Shown here: positions 1-5,319 of the stretch, piece by piece
Position numbering within the stretch: the stretch's first letter is position 1
Layout of the letters: each line of letters starts with the position of its first letter
Source: Paenibacillus sp. UBA6285
GTDB taxonomy: Bacteria; Bacillota; Bacilli; Paenibacillales; Paenibacillaceae
NCBI GenBank assembly: GCA_002438345.1
Contig: DJUJ01000201.1
Span: forward strand, 20,562-26,595
DNA length: 6,034 nt
Direction of reading: 5' to 3'
The notes under the pieces: generated by a model
What the model was told of the DNA's origin: nothing
The model's database searches: none
Seen by the model: only the letters and a program-made list of their open reading frames with translations
Position numbers and translations under genes: made by a program

Positions 1-308
1 TTAAAGCTTTGCTTCGCGTTTTGCAGTTTGGCCTCAATCCTATCATATTGTTGCTGGGTTACTCCTATCGTAGCGGCAGTTGCTGGGGACCCATACATGT
101 TGTCTGCCAAATAATGATATCCGGCATAAGCTCCAGTAGGAATTAATAGTGCAGCCGCCATAATACTTGCCACGAGCCATTTCTTCATACGTCTTCCCCC
201 TTGTTTGGCTACGGTCCTATTTAGTATCTGCTCCTTCAGTTCCGGTGGGGCACTTAGATTTCTCGCCTCTCCCTGCAGAACTGTCCGTAACTCTTCATTG
301 AAATTCAT
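1..308 (-). CDS. Probable anti-sigma factor, DUF3600-like, 3' end beyond window
   Basis: Reading the minus strand from the ATG at 308 gives 102 codons open to the left edge, so the C-terminal part is missing. The visible protein starts MNFNEELRTVLQGEARNLSA, has a short basic cytoplasmic stretch ending QGGRRMKKW (residues 36-44), one hydrophobic segment at about 45-62 (ending LLIPTGAYAG), then an outside part with HYLADNMYGS and a Gln-rich turn before QQYDRIEAKLQNAK. This order (short cytoplasmic N-terminus, one membrane span, extracellular sensor) and the sequence around the span resemble DUF3600 proteins encoded beside Bacillales ECF sigma factors. A GGAGG sits 6 nt upstream (315-319), inside the sigma gene, and the two genes overlap by 14 nt, so translational coupling is likely. 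Inferred role: membrane anti-sigma factor holding the upstream sigma factor until a signal arrives. An internal ATG at 188 with an upstream G-rich stretch would give only the membrane and outer part; I prefer 308. Family assignment is from memory of the motif. Confidence 0.75.
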   Translation of the reverse strand, partial: MNFNEELRTVLQGEARNLSAPPELKEQILNRTVAKQGGRRMKKWLVASIMAAALLIPTGAYAGYHYLADNMYGSPATAATIGVTQQQYDRIEAKLQNAKQSF

Positions 309-882
309 GCAGGTCCTCCACCTTTCCCATAAAAAGAGTATGATTGTCTGGCTTTTGACGAAGCTTGTGCAGTGCAGCATGAATACGGGATTTCACCGTT
401 CCGAGAGGGATACCCAGTATCGCAGCACTTTCTTCCTGCGAATATTCGTTTAAATAATGAAGAATAATCACCTGCTTCAGCTTAAATGGAAGACGATCTA
501 CACTTGCTAGCAGGCGACGGTTAGATAACCTGTCCACGACATCATTCGTAAATTCGTGTTCCATGATCAGATCAGCATGTTCTGCCTTTTTGAGGATTCG
601 GAGATGCGTCCATCTCTTCCTCCGATAGGCATAAATTTGCCGCATAACCAATCCCATAAGCCAAGGCCTAAAGGGGCGGTCCACGTCGAATCTTTCAAGA
701 GACCGGTGCATCTGAAAATAAATATCTTGAACAATATCATCCACATCGAATGGTTCACGAACGAGGAAATGAACGGTTTGATACACATCCCGGATCGTTG
801 CATCATATAACTCACTGAACGCTTCACGACTGCCGGCTTGCGCAAGCGTAATGAGCTTAGAATTTTTATTTGGATGTTTCAT
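295..882 (-). CDS. ECF-type RNA polymerase sigma factor
   Basis: A 195-residue sigma-70-family protein of the extracytoplasmic-function class, the usual length for the class. Region 2 runs from about residue 20 to 91: DVDDIVQDIYFQMHRSL (46-62) is the core-binding region 2.2, and RPFRPWLMGLVMRQIYAYRR (69-88) covers regions 2.3/2.4, which melt and read the -10 element. Region 4 spans about 119-176, with the helix-turn-helix EESAAILGIPLGTVKSRIHA (150-169) that reads the -35 element. The start at 882 is supported by AAGGAGG at 891-897 with 8 nt spacing. The end overlaps the start of the anti-sigma-like gene by 14 nt, so the two form one unit. ECF genes often control themselves, but I see no clear AAC...CGT-type ECF promoter upstream, only a weak SigA-like candidate. 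Target genes and signal cannot be told from this window. Confidence 0.93.
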   Translation of the reverse strand: MKHPNKNSKLITLAQAGSREAFSELYDATIRDVYQTVHFLVREPFDVDDIVQDIYFQMHRSLERFDVDRPFRPWLMGLVMRQIYAYRRKRWTHLRILKKAEHADLIMEHEFTNDVVDRLSNRRLLASVDRLPFKLKQVIILHYLNEYSQEESAAILGIPLGTVKSRIHAALHKLRQKPDNHTLFMGKVEDLHEFQ

Positions 883-925
883 CCGCCTCTCCTCCTTCGG
901 TCTTACACTATATATTGGTAAATAG

Positions 926-954
926 AGGATATATCGTTCGATCTATTTTAGCAA
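926..954 (-). promoter_or_regulatory. Weak candidate promoter for the ECF sigma operon
   Basis: On the minus strand, TTGCTA (954-949) is followed after 17 nt by TATCCT (931-926), a poor SigA-like match placed about 45 nt upstream of the sigma gene start. No convincing ECF-type promoter is visible in the same stretch. Position is plausible and sequence match is weak. Confidence 0.25.
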
Positions 955-1155
955 AATTAAAAAATATTCACTTAATAAAGGGGGGGAATCTAAATCCTGA
1001 AGTAACTACCTCTTAGATAAAGTGATTGATAGTAGGGAATATATTAGTAATACTTACCTATAATTTGGTCAAAAACTACCTGCATAGAGAGCTTATACGG
1101 AATAGCTCCCTATAAATTCGAAGAAAACCCTTAATTATGCCCAAAACCTATGAAT

Positions 1156-1176
1156 TATAGGGAGAGATTCCCTATA
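1156..1176. repeat. Perfect inverted repeat TATAGGGA-N5-TCCCTATA
   Basis: Two 8-nt arms (1156-1163 and 1169-1176) are exact reverse complements around the 5-nt centre GAGAT. There is no T-run on either side, so it is not a typical intrinsic terminator. The word TCCCTATAAAT occurs at 1107-1117 and again at 2295-2305, and a degenerate version of the whole element (TGGAGAATTTCCCTTTA) lies at 1211-1227. It may be a protein-binding site or a small dispersed repeat. Confidence 0.6.
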
Positions 1177-1245
1177 CCTTTTGATTATAGAGTTAAAATA
1201 CAAAATTACATGGAGAATTTCCCTTTAGATGACTTTTTCGACATT

Positions 1246-1270
1246 CAAAAAGCCCGCAAAATGCGGGCTT
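1246..1270 (-). terminator. Intrinsic terminator of the DUF4367 gene
   Basis: AAGCCCGCA (1250-1258) and TGCGGGCTT (1262-1270) form a 9-bp GC-rich stem with a 3-nt loop. On the minus strand the stem runs into TTTTTGA, giving a U-tract; on the plus strand there is none. It lies about 60 nt beyond the stop of the minus-strand DUF4367 reading frame and is its expected transcription end. Confidence 0.85.
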
Positions 1271-1331
1271 CCAGTTTAGTTGCCTTCCAATCAGCAGCAT
1301 AAGCCACCTGCCACTTACTTAATCTAATCGA

Positions 1332-1737
1332 TTAGTGGATAGACTCTGCTACTTTGATCAAATCATCCTTATCTAGGCTAGCTGATGTTACACCGTATAA
1401 CACACCATTGGCTTCCCAGTCTACAGCCTTGCCATTATACAATACAGCGTCAACTCCGTTTATTTTCGCGTTTTCTATTGTACCGTTTGTCGACATTTCA
1501 TACGCCGTTTCCTCATCAGCGTGCCGCTGCTGCATAGTAATAATCTCATCTGTGGCTTCATTTTTAAAATATAAATCAATATATTTACTATTAATTATTT
1601 CACCGTTATCGTCCTTATAAAACTCTGCGTGATCAAAGGCATAACCAACCGGCAGGTACTCCGGGAAACCTCTTAACTTGACAAGCTTATTATAGCTTCT
1701 ATATATTTTAAGAACTAAAGTAAATTGGAGCGTGGCT
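1332..1737 (-). pseudogene. 5'-truncated remnant of a DUF4367-domain gene
   Basis: The minus-strand frame ending at the TAA at 1334-1332 encodes a C-terminus typical of DUF4367: KLRGFPEYLPVGYAF, FYKDDNGEI, then INGVDAVLYNG, WEANGVLYGV and the closing LDKDDLIKVAESIH. DUF4367 is commonly the extracellular part of membrane proteins or lipoproteins, often beside sigma factors. Recognisable similarity begins at about 1690. The open frame continues to a GTG at 1838, but that upstream part is the complement of the marR gene, no Shine-Dalgarno sequence precedes the possible starts at 1838 or 1790, and no ATG, GTG or TTG in frame lies between about 1690 and 1737. I infer that the N-terminus (signal or membrane span) was lost when the marR side was joined here. 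The frame has no internal stop and the terminator is intact, so the loss may be recent. Alternative: a live gene starting inside marR (MDSITLWIAYCL... is hydrophobic by chance or otherwise), which I think unlikely. Confidence 0.65.
1678..1707 (+). promoter_or_regulatory. marR promoter with palindrome in the spacer
   Basis: A perfect -35 box TTGACA (1678-1683) is followed by TATATA at 1700-1705 (16 nt spacing) or TATATT at 1702-1707 (18 nt), putting transcription start near 1712 and leaving a leader of about 25 nt. The spacer contains AAGCTTATTATAGCTT (1683-1698), an imperfect palindrome with five paired bases at each end. MarR proteins bind such palindromes as dimers, so this is a candidate autorepression operator. 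The promoter lies inside the DUF4367 remnant's coding sequence on the other strand. Confidence 0.75.
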
Positions 1738-1740
1738 ATG
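1727..1740 (+). promoter_or_regulatory. marR ribosome binding site that decides the start
   Basis: GGAG at 1727-1730 is followed by 7 nt and then ATG at 1738. An in-frame GTG at 1732 is only 1 nt from the GGAG and cannot be served by it, so the ATG at 1738 is the likely start. Confidence 0.75.
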
Positions 1741-2157
1741 AGCACAGAGCAAGATAAACAATATGCTATCCATAAGGTTATGGAATCCATGGCAAATGTG
1801 CAGCAGAAATCCCAGTTCTTCATTGATATGATCACCAAACAGGAGACCCTGACTCACAATCAGATCCTGCTGCTGTTCCAACTCCGGCTTACAGGAAGCT
1901 TGAACATTACTGACATCTCCGAACGATTCGTTATTACACCGGGAGCCGCTTCCTCTATGTGCGATAAGATGGAAGAAGCCGGTCTTATCGAACGGGTTCG
2001 GACTAAGGAAGACCGCAGAGTCGTAAACATTGTCCTTACAGAACAAGGCGATCGGCGGATCCTTCATATTTTCGAGGCTTTTCCTACCTCAGATCTGGAT
2101 AAAATCTCCGAAACCTTAGAACAAATAAATGAACTAATGGATAAAATGATGAACTAG
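1738..2157 (+). CDS. MarR-family winged-helix transcriptional regulator
   Basis: 139 residues from the ATG at 1738, a normal MarR length (a GTG two codons earlier is possible but badly placed for the ribosome binding site). The fold is readable: an N-terminal dimerisation helix (about 8-34), HNQILLLFQLRLTGSLNITD (40-59) leading into the DNA-binding part, the recognition helix VITPGAASSMCDKMEEAG (65-82), the wing IERVRTKEDRRVVNIVLTEQG (84-104) with the conserved DRR at 92-94, and C-terminal helices (105-139) that complete the dimer. These proteins usually repress their own gene and neighbours and release DNA on binding a small ligand; no ligand can be named here. It has its own promoter with a palindrome in the spacer and is closed by a strong terminator, so it is a single-gene unit. 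The bactofilin gene downstream has a separate promoter, so co-regulation is possible but not shown. Confidence 0.93.
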   Translation: MSTEQDKQYAIHKVMESMANVQQKSQFFIDMITKQETLTHNQILLLFQLRLTGSLNITDISERFVITPGAASSMCDKMEEAGLIERVRTKEDRRVVNIVLTEQGDRRILHIFEAFPTSDLDKISETLEQINELMDKMMN

Positions 2158-2172
2158 TATTTTTTGTTATAC

Positions 2173-2209
2173 ACACTGCCTGTCAGGAAACTGACGGCAG
2201 TGTTTTTTT
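2173..2209 (+). terminator. Intrinsic terminator of marR
   Basis: ACACTGCC and GCAGTGT form the lower stem, GTCAG-GAAA-CTGAC the upper stem with a GNRA-type loop and one bulge between them, followed by a run of seven T from 2203. It starts about 15 nt after the marR stop. Very strong on the plus strand. Confidence 0.95.
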
Positions 2210-2234
2210 ATGCTTATAAACACAAAATACTATA

Positions 2235-2263
2235 TTGACTATATATTATAATAAATATATATT
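2235..2263 (+). promoter_or_regulatory. SigA-type promoter of the bactofilin gene
   Basis: TTGACT (2235-2240) and TATATT (2258-2263) are separated by 17 nt in a very AT-rich stretch right after the marR terminator. Transcription would start near 2270 and leave a leader of about 35 nt. The ribosome binding site AAGGCGG (2287-2293) lies 10 nt from the ATG, and between them sits TCCCTATAAAT, an exact 11-nt copy of the word at 1107-1117. Confidence 0.8.
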
Positions 2264-2303
2264 TTAATAACTAAAATATATTCCGAAAGGCGGTTCCCTA
2301 TAA

Positions 2304-2948
2304 ATGTCCAATGATTATGATACTGAATTCAGAGAAATGATCGGTCCACCGCTGAAAGTGAGAGGTTCACTGTTCCTCCAAGAGGATGTTCGTGCGGTTA
2401 CCGTCGATGTTGTCGGCCATTTAAGTACGCAGAAAAATATTGCCACATCTAATCTAAAAGTATCTGGTGATTGTTCGATTAGAGGTCACTGTAGGGCAAA
2501 TCAGGTTAACAATCTGGGAAGCCTCCGTGTTCAGCATATCCAAGCAGACAGACTTCAATCGTCAGGATACTTATCCGTAGCACAAGATGCTGTAGTCGAA
2601 ACCTTTTATGCCGAAGGTGCTGTGAAGATCAATAGATTAATCGCTGGTACATCGATTGAGATTCGTTTAGGAAACAAAAGTACACTTGAGGTCATGAGAT
2701 CTAGCGGCACCATCACTGTTAAGCCATCTTCCAAGCTAATTAATGCGCTGATGCACTACTGCCGGAAGCTTACCTGCGAAACAATTGAAGGAACTAGCAT
2801 CATATTATATCGAACGACAGCTGATCTCGTCTGCGGTGAAGATATTTTCATCGGACCGGGTTGTTCCATTGGGGAGATCCGCTATAGCAAAAGTCTAACG
2901 ATAGATCCTCGATCGCATGTTGATCGGACCGTCTTTTTAAATAAATAG
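2304..2948 (+). CDS. Bactofilin-like polymer-forming protein, YhbE/YhbF type
   Basis: 214 residues, no signal peptide and no membrane span, so cytoplasmic. After a short lead (1-20) the chain is a run of short beta-rungs: KVRGSLFLQEDVRAVTVDVV, VSGDCSIRGHCRANQVNNLG, VQHIQADRLQSSGYLSVAQD, ETFYAEGAVKINRLIAGTSI, as expected of the bactofilin right-handed beta-helix. The C-terminal part TCETIEGTSIILYRTTADLV and FIGPGCSIGEIRYSKSL (157-198) closely resembles the end of the Bacillus YhbE/YhbF family, where TIEGDEIYLE and VTIGPGCEI are recalled as conserved. Bactofilins self-assemble into filaments that place cell-wall or motility machinery. No peptidoglycan hydrolase partner or second bactofilin gene is adjacent, which differs from many loci. 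It has its own promoter and ribosome binding site. No clear terminator follows before the lipoprotein gene 103 nt later, so some read-through is possible. Confidence 0.85.
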   Translation: MSNDYDTEFREMIGPPLKVRGSLFLQEDVRAVTVDVVGHLSTQKNIATSNLKVSGDCSIRGHCRANQVNNLGSLRVQHIQADRLQSSGYLSVAQDAVVETFYAEGAVKINRLIAGTSIEIRLGNKSTLEVMRSSGTITVKPSSKLINALMHYCRKLTCETIEGTSIILYRTTADLVCGEDIFIGPGCSIGEIRYSKSLTIDPRSHVDRTVFLNK

Positions 2949-3012
2949 CAAACGTAACAAGCTTGTCTCTGCTTTGTTTACAGAAAGTGACCTACAACGC
3001 GCTGATTTATTC

Positions 3013-3047
3013 TATACTTAAGGGGACTGGACTTTATCCTCGGAGGT
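3013..3047 (+). promoter_or_regulatory. Candidate -10 and ribosome binding site of the lipoprotein operon
   Basis: TATACT at 3013-3018 is a good -10 hexamer but no matching -35 lies 16-18 nt upstream (TTTACA at 2977-2982 is 30 nt away), so an activator or another sigma factor may be needed, or the operon may rely on read-through from the bactofilin gene. GGAGGT at 3042-3047 is a strong ribosome binding site 4 nt from the ATG at 3052. Confidence 0.35.
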
Positions 3048-3051
3048 AATT

Positions 3052-4185
3052 ATGAATAAAATCATCGTAATCGGAGCTAGCACGCTCTTTTTGGCCGGAT
3101 GCGGAGCATCGGCATCTATAGATATGGATACATTAATGGCTATTAACCAAACACAAACTACTGAAGCACCACTGAAGCTAATCGTTGACGGCGAAGCCGT
3201 TCTTCCCTCTCTCCCGCCTTTTTTCTCAGGTGATAAGGTCTATGTACCTGCAAAAGTACTAAAGGAGTACTACTCGTCAGAACAAAAATGGGATAATACC
3301 TCGAAGACCTTAACCATCTCTGATGGAAGCAGTAGATATGTTCTGAAGCCGGACAATGAGTATATGCAAGGTGACGGATATCAAAATGCGCTGGGGGGAC
3401 CTGCGATTCTACGAAACGGCAATTTCTATATTCCGGCCGATTCATTAAACAGTCTCTCCGGAGCGGATGTGAAGCTGAATGCTTCGCAAACCGCAGTTAT
3501 GATTACTTCAGGCAGCGTAAGCACTACCGTGCGTAAGCCTAATCAAGCGCTCGCTATCGCTGAAGAGAACGATAAAGTTAAGTTATATACAGTCCTTAAA
3601 GATGGTGATACCTACAGAGGATTTATTGTAGAGGTCAATGGGACAAAGCATACTTTTAATTGGGAATCACCCAGATCACTAAATGATCCTCCTCAGAGTC
3701 ATTATGCTGACATAGATAAGGATGGGCAGGAAGAAGTCATTGTCATATTGCCGCTCGGAACAGGTACGGGGATGTCCATGCAGGAGATTCACGTTGTTAA
3801 GCCTAATTCGTGGAAAGAAGTTACTATCCCATCAGCAGAAAAAGCTGCCACTGCGCTTGTCTCGTCAACGATTTCCAAAGAAAAAGGAGATCTCCTGATT
3901 AAGATCCAGATGAAAGGCCCAACTCCATCCATGGTCACTTTGCGACTTCCGGATCGTGTGAAGGACGGCAATTTCGATGAACAAGCAGGCATTGGTGCTG
4001 TTACTTACTACATGGTGGAGGCTGGAAAGCTGAAGGCAGAAACTAATGTTTATATTGGATTTTTGGAGAGTATTGGCACGCTAACGCTTGTCTACAAAAC
4101 GGGAAATGATGGAATGGAACCTGAATCTATTCACTTTGAGCCTCATGAGGAGTATGCCTCTTACATAGAGGGTAAGCAGCTATGA
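3052..4185 (+). CDS. Secreted lipoprotein with copper-amine-oxidase-like N-terminal domain
   Basis: 377 residues. The start has a short lipoprotein signal: Lys-3, a hydrophobic core, and the lipobox LAGC at 14-17, so Cys-17 should be lipidated and the protein held on the outer face of the membrane. Residues about 40-155 match the copper amine oxidase N-terminal (stalk) domain family common in Paenibacillus: LIVDGEAV, then VYVPAKVLKEYY, KTLTIS, and a second round with NFYIPADSLNSL and AVMIT. Despite its name this domain is not catalytic and is probably a wall-binding or interaction module. Residues about 170-377 form a beta-rich domain with DIDKDGQEEVIVI at 220-232; DxDxDGxEE is the Ca-binding-loop pattern of FG-GAP/VCBS-like repeats. 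No enzyme motif is visible. A good GGAGGT precedes the start. The stop overlaps the start of the TatD gene as ATGA, so the two are made from one message. Function unknown; a surface binding or sensing protein is my inference. Confidence 0.85.
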   Translation: MNKIIVIGASTLFLAGCGASASIDMDTLMAINQTQTTEAPLKLIVDGEAVLPSLPPFFSGDKVYVPAKVLKEYYSSEQKWDNTSKTLTISDGSSRYVLKPDNEYMQGDGYQNALGGPAILRNGNFYIPADSLNSLSGADVKLNASQTAVMITSGSVSTTVRKPNQALAIAEENDKVKLYTVLKDGDTYRGFIVEVNGTKHTFNWESPRSLNDPPQSHYADIDKDGQEEVIVILPLGTGTGMSMQEIHVVKPNSWKEVTIPSAEKAATALVSSTISKEKGDLLIKIQMKGPTPSMVTLRLPDRVKDGNFDEQAGIGAVTYYMVEAGKLKAETNVYIGFLESIGTLTLVYKTGNDGMEPESIHFEPHEEYASYIEGKQL

Positions 4186-4964
4186 TTGATGCACATATAC
4201 ATTTAGAGCAATATGAGTACGAAGCTATGGAACAGATGCTGAGTGGGCTGCCTAACATGGGAATTGAAGCGCTGATCGCCGTCTCCATGAATTTAGATTC
4301 TTGCGTTCGCACCCAAAGTCTTGCAGCTAAATATCCCGGTGTGGTCCGCCCAGCTTATGGATTTCATCCCGAGCAGCCACTACCACAGGAAGATGAGCTA
4401 TCCACTCTATTGGAATGGATTGAGAGTCAAGCTCGGGAGGATTTTATCGCTGTGGGTGAAATTGGATTGCCTTATTATTCGCGTGCTGAAGCACTAGAGC
4501 GTGGCGAAGCCTTTGATATGGAGCCTTATATTCAGCTTCTTGACCATCTGCTAGGATTTTCCACCCGTCTGGATAAACCAGTTGTGCTACATGCTGTTTA
4601 TGAGGATGCGCTAATTGCCTGTGATCTACTAGAGAAACACAATATTAAGAGTGCTCACTTCCACTGGTTTAAGGGCCCTGAAGAAGCCATTGCCCGTATG
4701 ATTAAGAATGGTTACTATATCTCTTTCACTCCTGATGTCCAATATGAGCCGGAGATTCAGGAGCTTGCCCGCCGCTATCCGCCAGAGCTTGTCATGGCTG
4801 AAACCGATGGTCCTTGGCCGTTTGAAGGGCCTTTTGCGGGTAGAGTCACTCACCCATCTATGATTCGAGACGTTGCCGCCGCTTGGGGAGCGCTCCATGG
4901 CTACACCCCTTGCCAAGCGGAAGAGATACTGACTGCGAATACTAAGCGATTCTATAGCTTGTAG
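4182..4964 (+). CDS. TatD-family metal-dependent hydrolase
   Basis: 260 residues, the usual length for TatD enzymes, which are TIM-barrel metallohydrolases acting as DNases or proofreading exonucleases in studied members. Metal ligands are in place: His-5 and His-7 in MIDAHIHL, Glu-93 in AVGEIGL, His-137 in PVVLHAVYEDA, His-161 (or 159) in AHFHWFKG, and Asp-209 in MAETDGPW. YGFHPE (59-64) is the family's usual G-x-HP segment. In most TatD proteins the sequence after the glutamate is GEIGLDYY; here it is GEIGLPYY, which seems typical of a Bacillales side-branch rather than a defect. The start overlaps the lipoprotein stop by 4 nt, with GAGGG at 4168-4172 as ribosome binding site, so translation is probably coupled. 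No signal peptide, so cytoplasmic. The substrate of this branch is not known to me. Confidence 0.92.
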   Translation: MIDAHIHLEQYEYEAMEQMLSGLPNMGIEALIAVSMNLDSCVRTQSLAAKYPGVVRPAYGFHPEQPLPQEDELSTLLEWIESQAREDFIAVGEIGLPYYSRAEALERGEAFDMEPYIQLLDHLLGFSTRLDKPVVLHAVYEDALIACDLLEKHNIKSAHFHWFKGPEEAIARMIKNGYYISFTPDVQYEPEIQELARRYPPELVMAETDGPWPFEGPFAGRVTHPSMIRDVAAAWGALHGYTPCQAEEILTANTKRFYSL

Positions 4965-5319
4965 ATAGAAGAAAGGCTGGTCCCTAGCTAACATGCCCTA
5001 ACGCCAGCCTACCATTATGAATGAAAGCGTCTTGGCCTGTGAATCCGTAAATCCCATAATGGAAGTACAGGTCATAGGCCGAATCTTACTTGATCTAGAC
5101 CTTAAGCTTTGATTGATTCAGTAACATTTTCGCGTACGAAGCCGCTATCGGAAACAGCGGACCTTAAACGCAGCAATATCCTACATTTGGAATGGTAACG
5201 GACCCCAGAGTAGCTATTGGCATAAAAAACATCCAATACGGAGCTCTTTCTAAGGAATAACGTCATCTGGGTCCGCAAGCCTCTGAGGATGATGACTCGG
5301 CGGTGTAGGCATCCCCTAA
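4965..5319. other. Convergent spacer rich in inverted repeats; no secure gene
   Basis: This stretch lies between the ends of the TatD gene (plus) and the phosphatase gene (minus). Pairs visible: AGGCTGG (4974-4980) with CCAGCCT (5004-5010); CCATTATG (5012-5019) with CATAATGG (5055-5062); GGCCT (5034-5038) with AGGCC (5076-5080), next to CCTGT with ACAGG (5067-5071); CCGCT (5142-5146) with AGCGG (5156-5160); CGGACCC plus AGA (5199-5209, one bulge) with TCT plus GGGTCCG (5266-5275); GCGGACC (5157-5163) with GGTCCGC (5270-5276), which competes with the previous two. A 73-codon minus-strand ORF (5323-5102) overlaps the phosphatase stop as ATGA but looks unlike a normal protein. The spacer could be a structured 3' UTR, a small RNA, or the remains of a repeat. 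Confidence 0.45.
4966..5010 (-). terminator. Possible terminator for the phosphatase-side transcript
   Basis: On the minus strand the 7-bp stem AGGCTGG/CCAGCCT with a 23-nt loop is followed by TTTCTTCTATC, an interrupted T-rich tail. On the plus strand the stem is followed by ACCATTA, so it would stop TatD transcripts less well. The long loop and broken T-run make this uncertain. Confidence 0.35.

Larger units (their letters stand above)
883..1245. other. AT-rich spacer without a recognisable gene
   Basis: This stretch between the sigma gene start and the DUF4367 terminator has many stops in the frames I read and no ORF worth calling. It holds a G7 run near 980-986, the weak sigma-operon promoter, and several related TCCCTATA/TATAGGGA words (1107-1117, 1156-1163, 1169-1176), with a degenerate relative at about 1209-1227. 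It is more AT-rich than the flanking genes. It could be the worn remains of older sequence or a regulatory spacer; the sequence does not decide. Confidence 0.6.

Noticed and set aside
205..453. Plus-strand 82-codon frame over the sigma/anti-sigma junction.
   Set aside because: Shadow of the two minus-strand genes, with no ribosome binding site and no recognisable motif.
556..845. Two frames of 84 and 92 codons within the sigma factor gene.
   Set aside because: They lie wholly inside a secure ECF sigma gene in other frames.
1324..1335. Perfect 12-nt palindrome CTAATCGATTAG at the DUF4367 stop codon.
   Set aside because: A single short palindrome overlapping coding sequence and far from any promoter; likely chance.
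1738..1838. Minus-strand extension of the DUF4367 frame encoding a hydrophobic stretch (MDSITLWIAYCL...) that looks like a membrane span.
   Set aside because: It is the exact complement of the marR N-terminal codons, has no ribosome binding site at either possible start, and marR is clearly the real gene there.
1708..2067. Minus-strand 119-codon frame across marR.
   Set aside because: Antisense shadow of marR; marR has promoter, ribosome binding site, terminator and conserved domain.
2955..2980. ACAAGCTTGT palindrome (2957-2966) and the imperfect AACAAGC/GCTTTGTT pair as a terminator of the bactofilin gene.
   Set aside because: The stem is short, AT-rich and bulged, and no T-run follows.
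3158..3992. Minus-strand frames inside the lipoprotein gene.
   Set aside because: Antisense shadows without start signals or family motifs.
4629..4994. Minus-strand 121-codon frame opposite the TatD gene.
   Set aside because: Shadow of the TatD gene; no ribosome binding site and no recognisable motif.
5199..5276. GGGTCC/GGACCC pairings suggested a T-box or other amino-acid leader.
   Set aside because: There is no T-box consensus, no antiterminator arrangement and no downstream gene on either strand to control.
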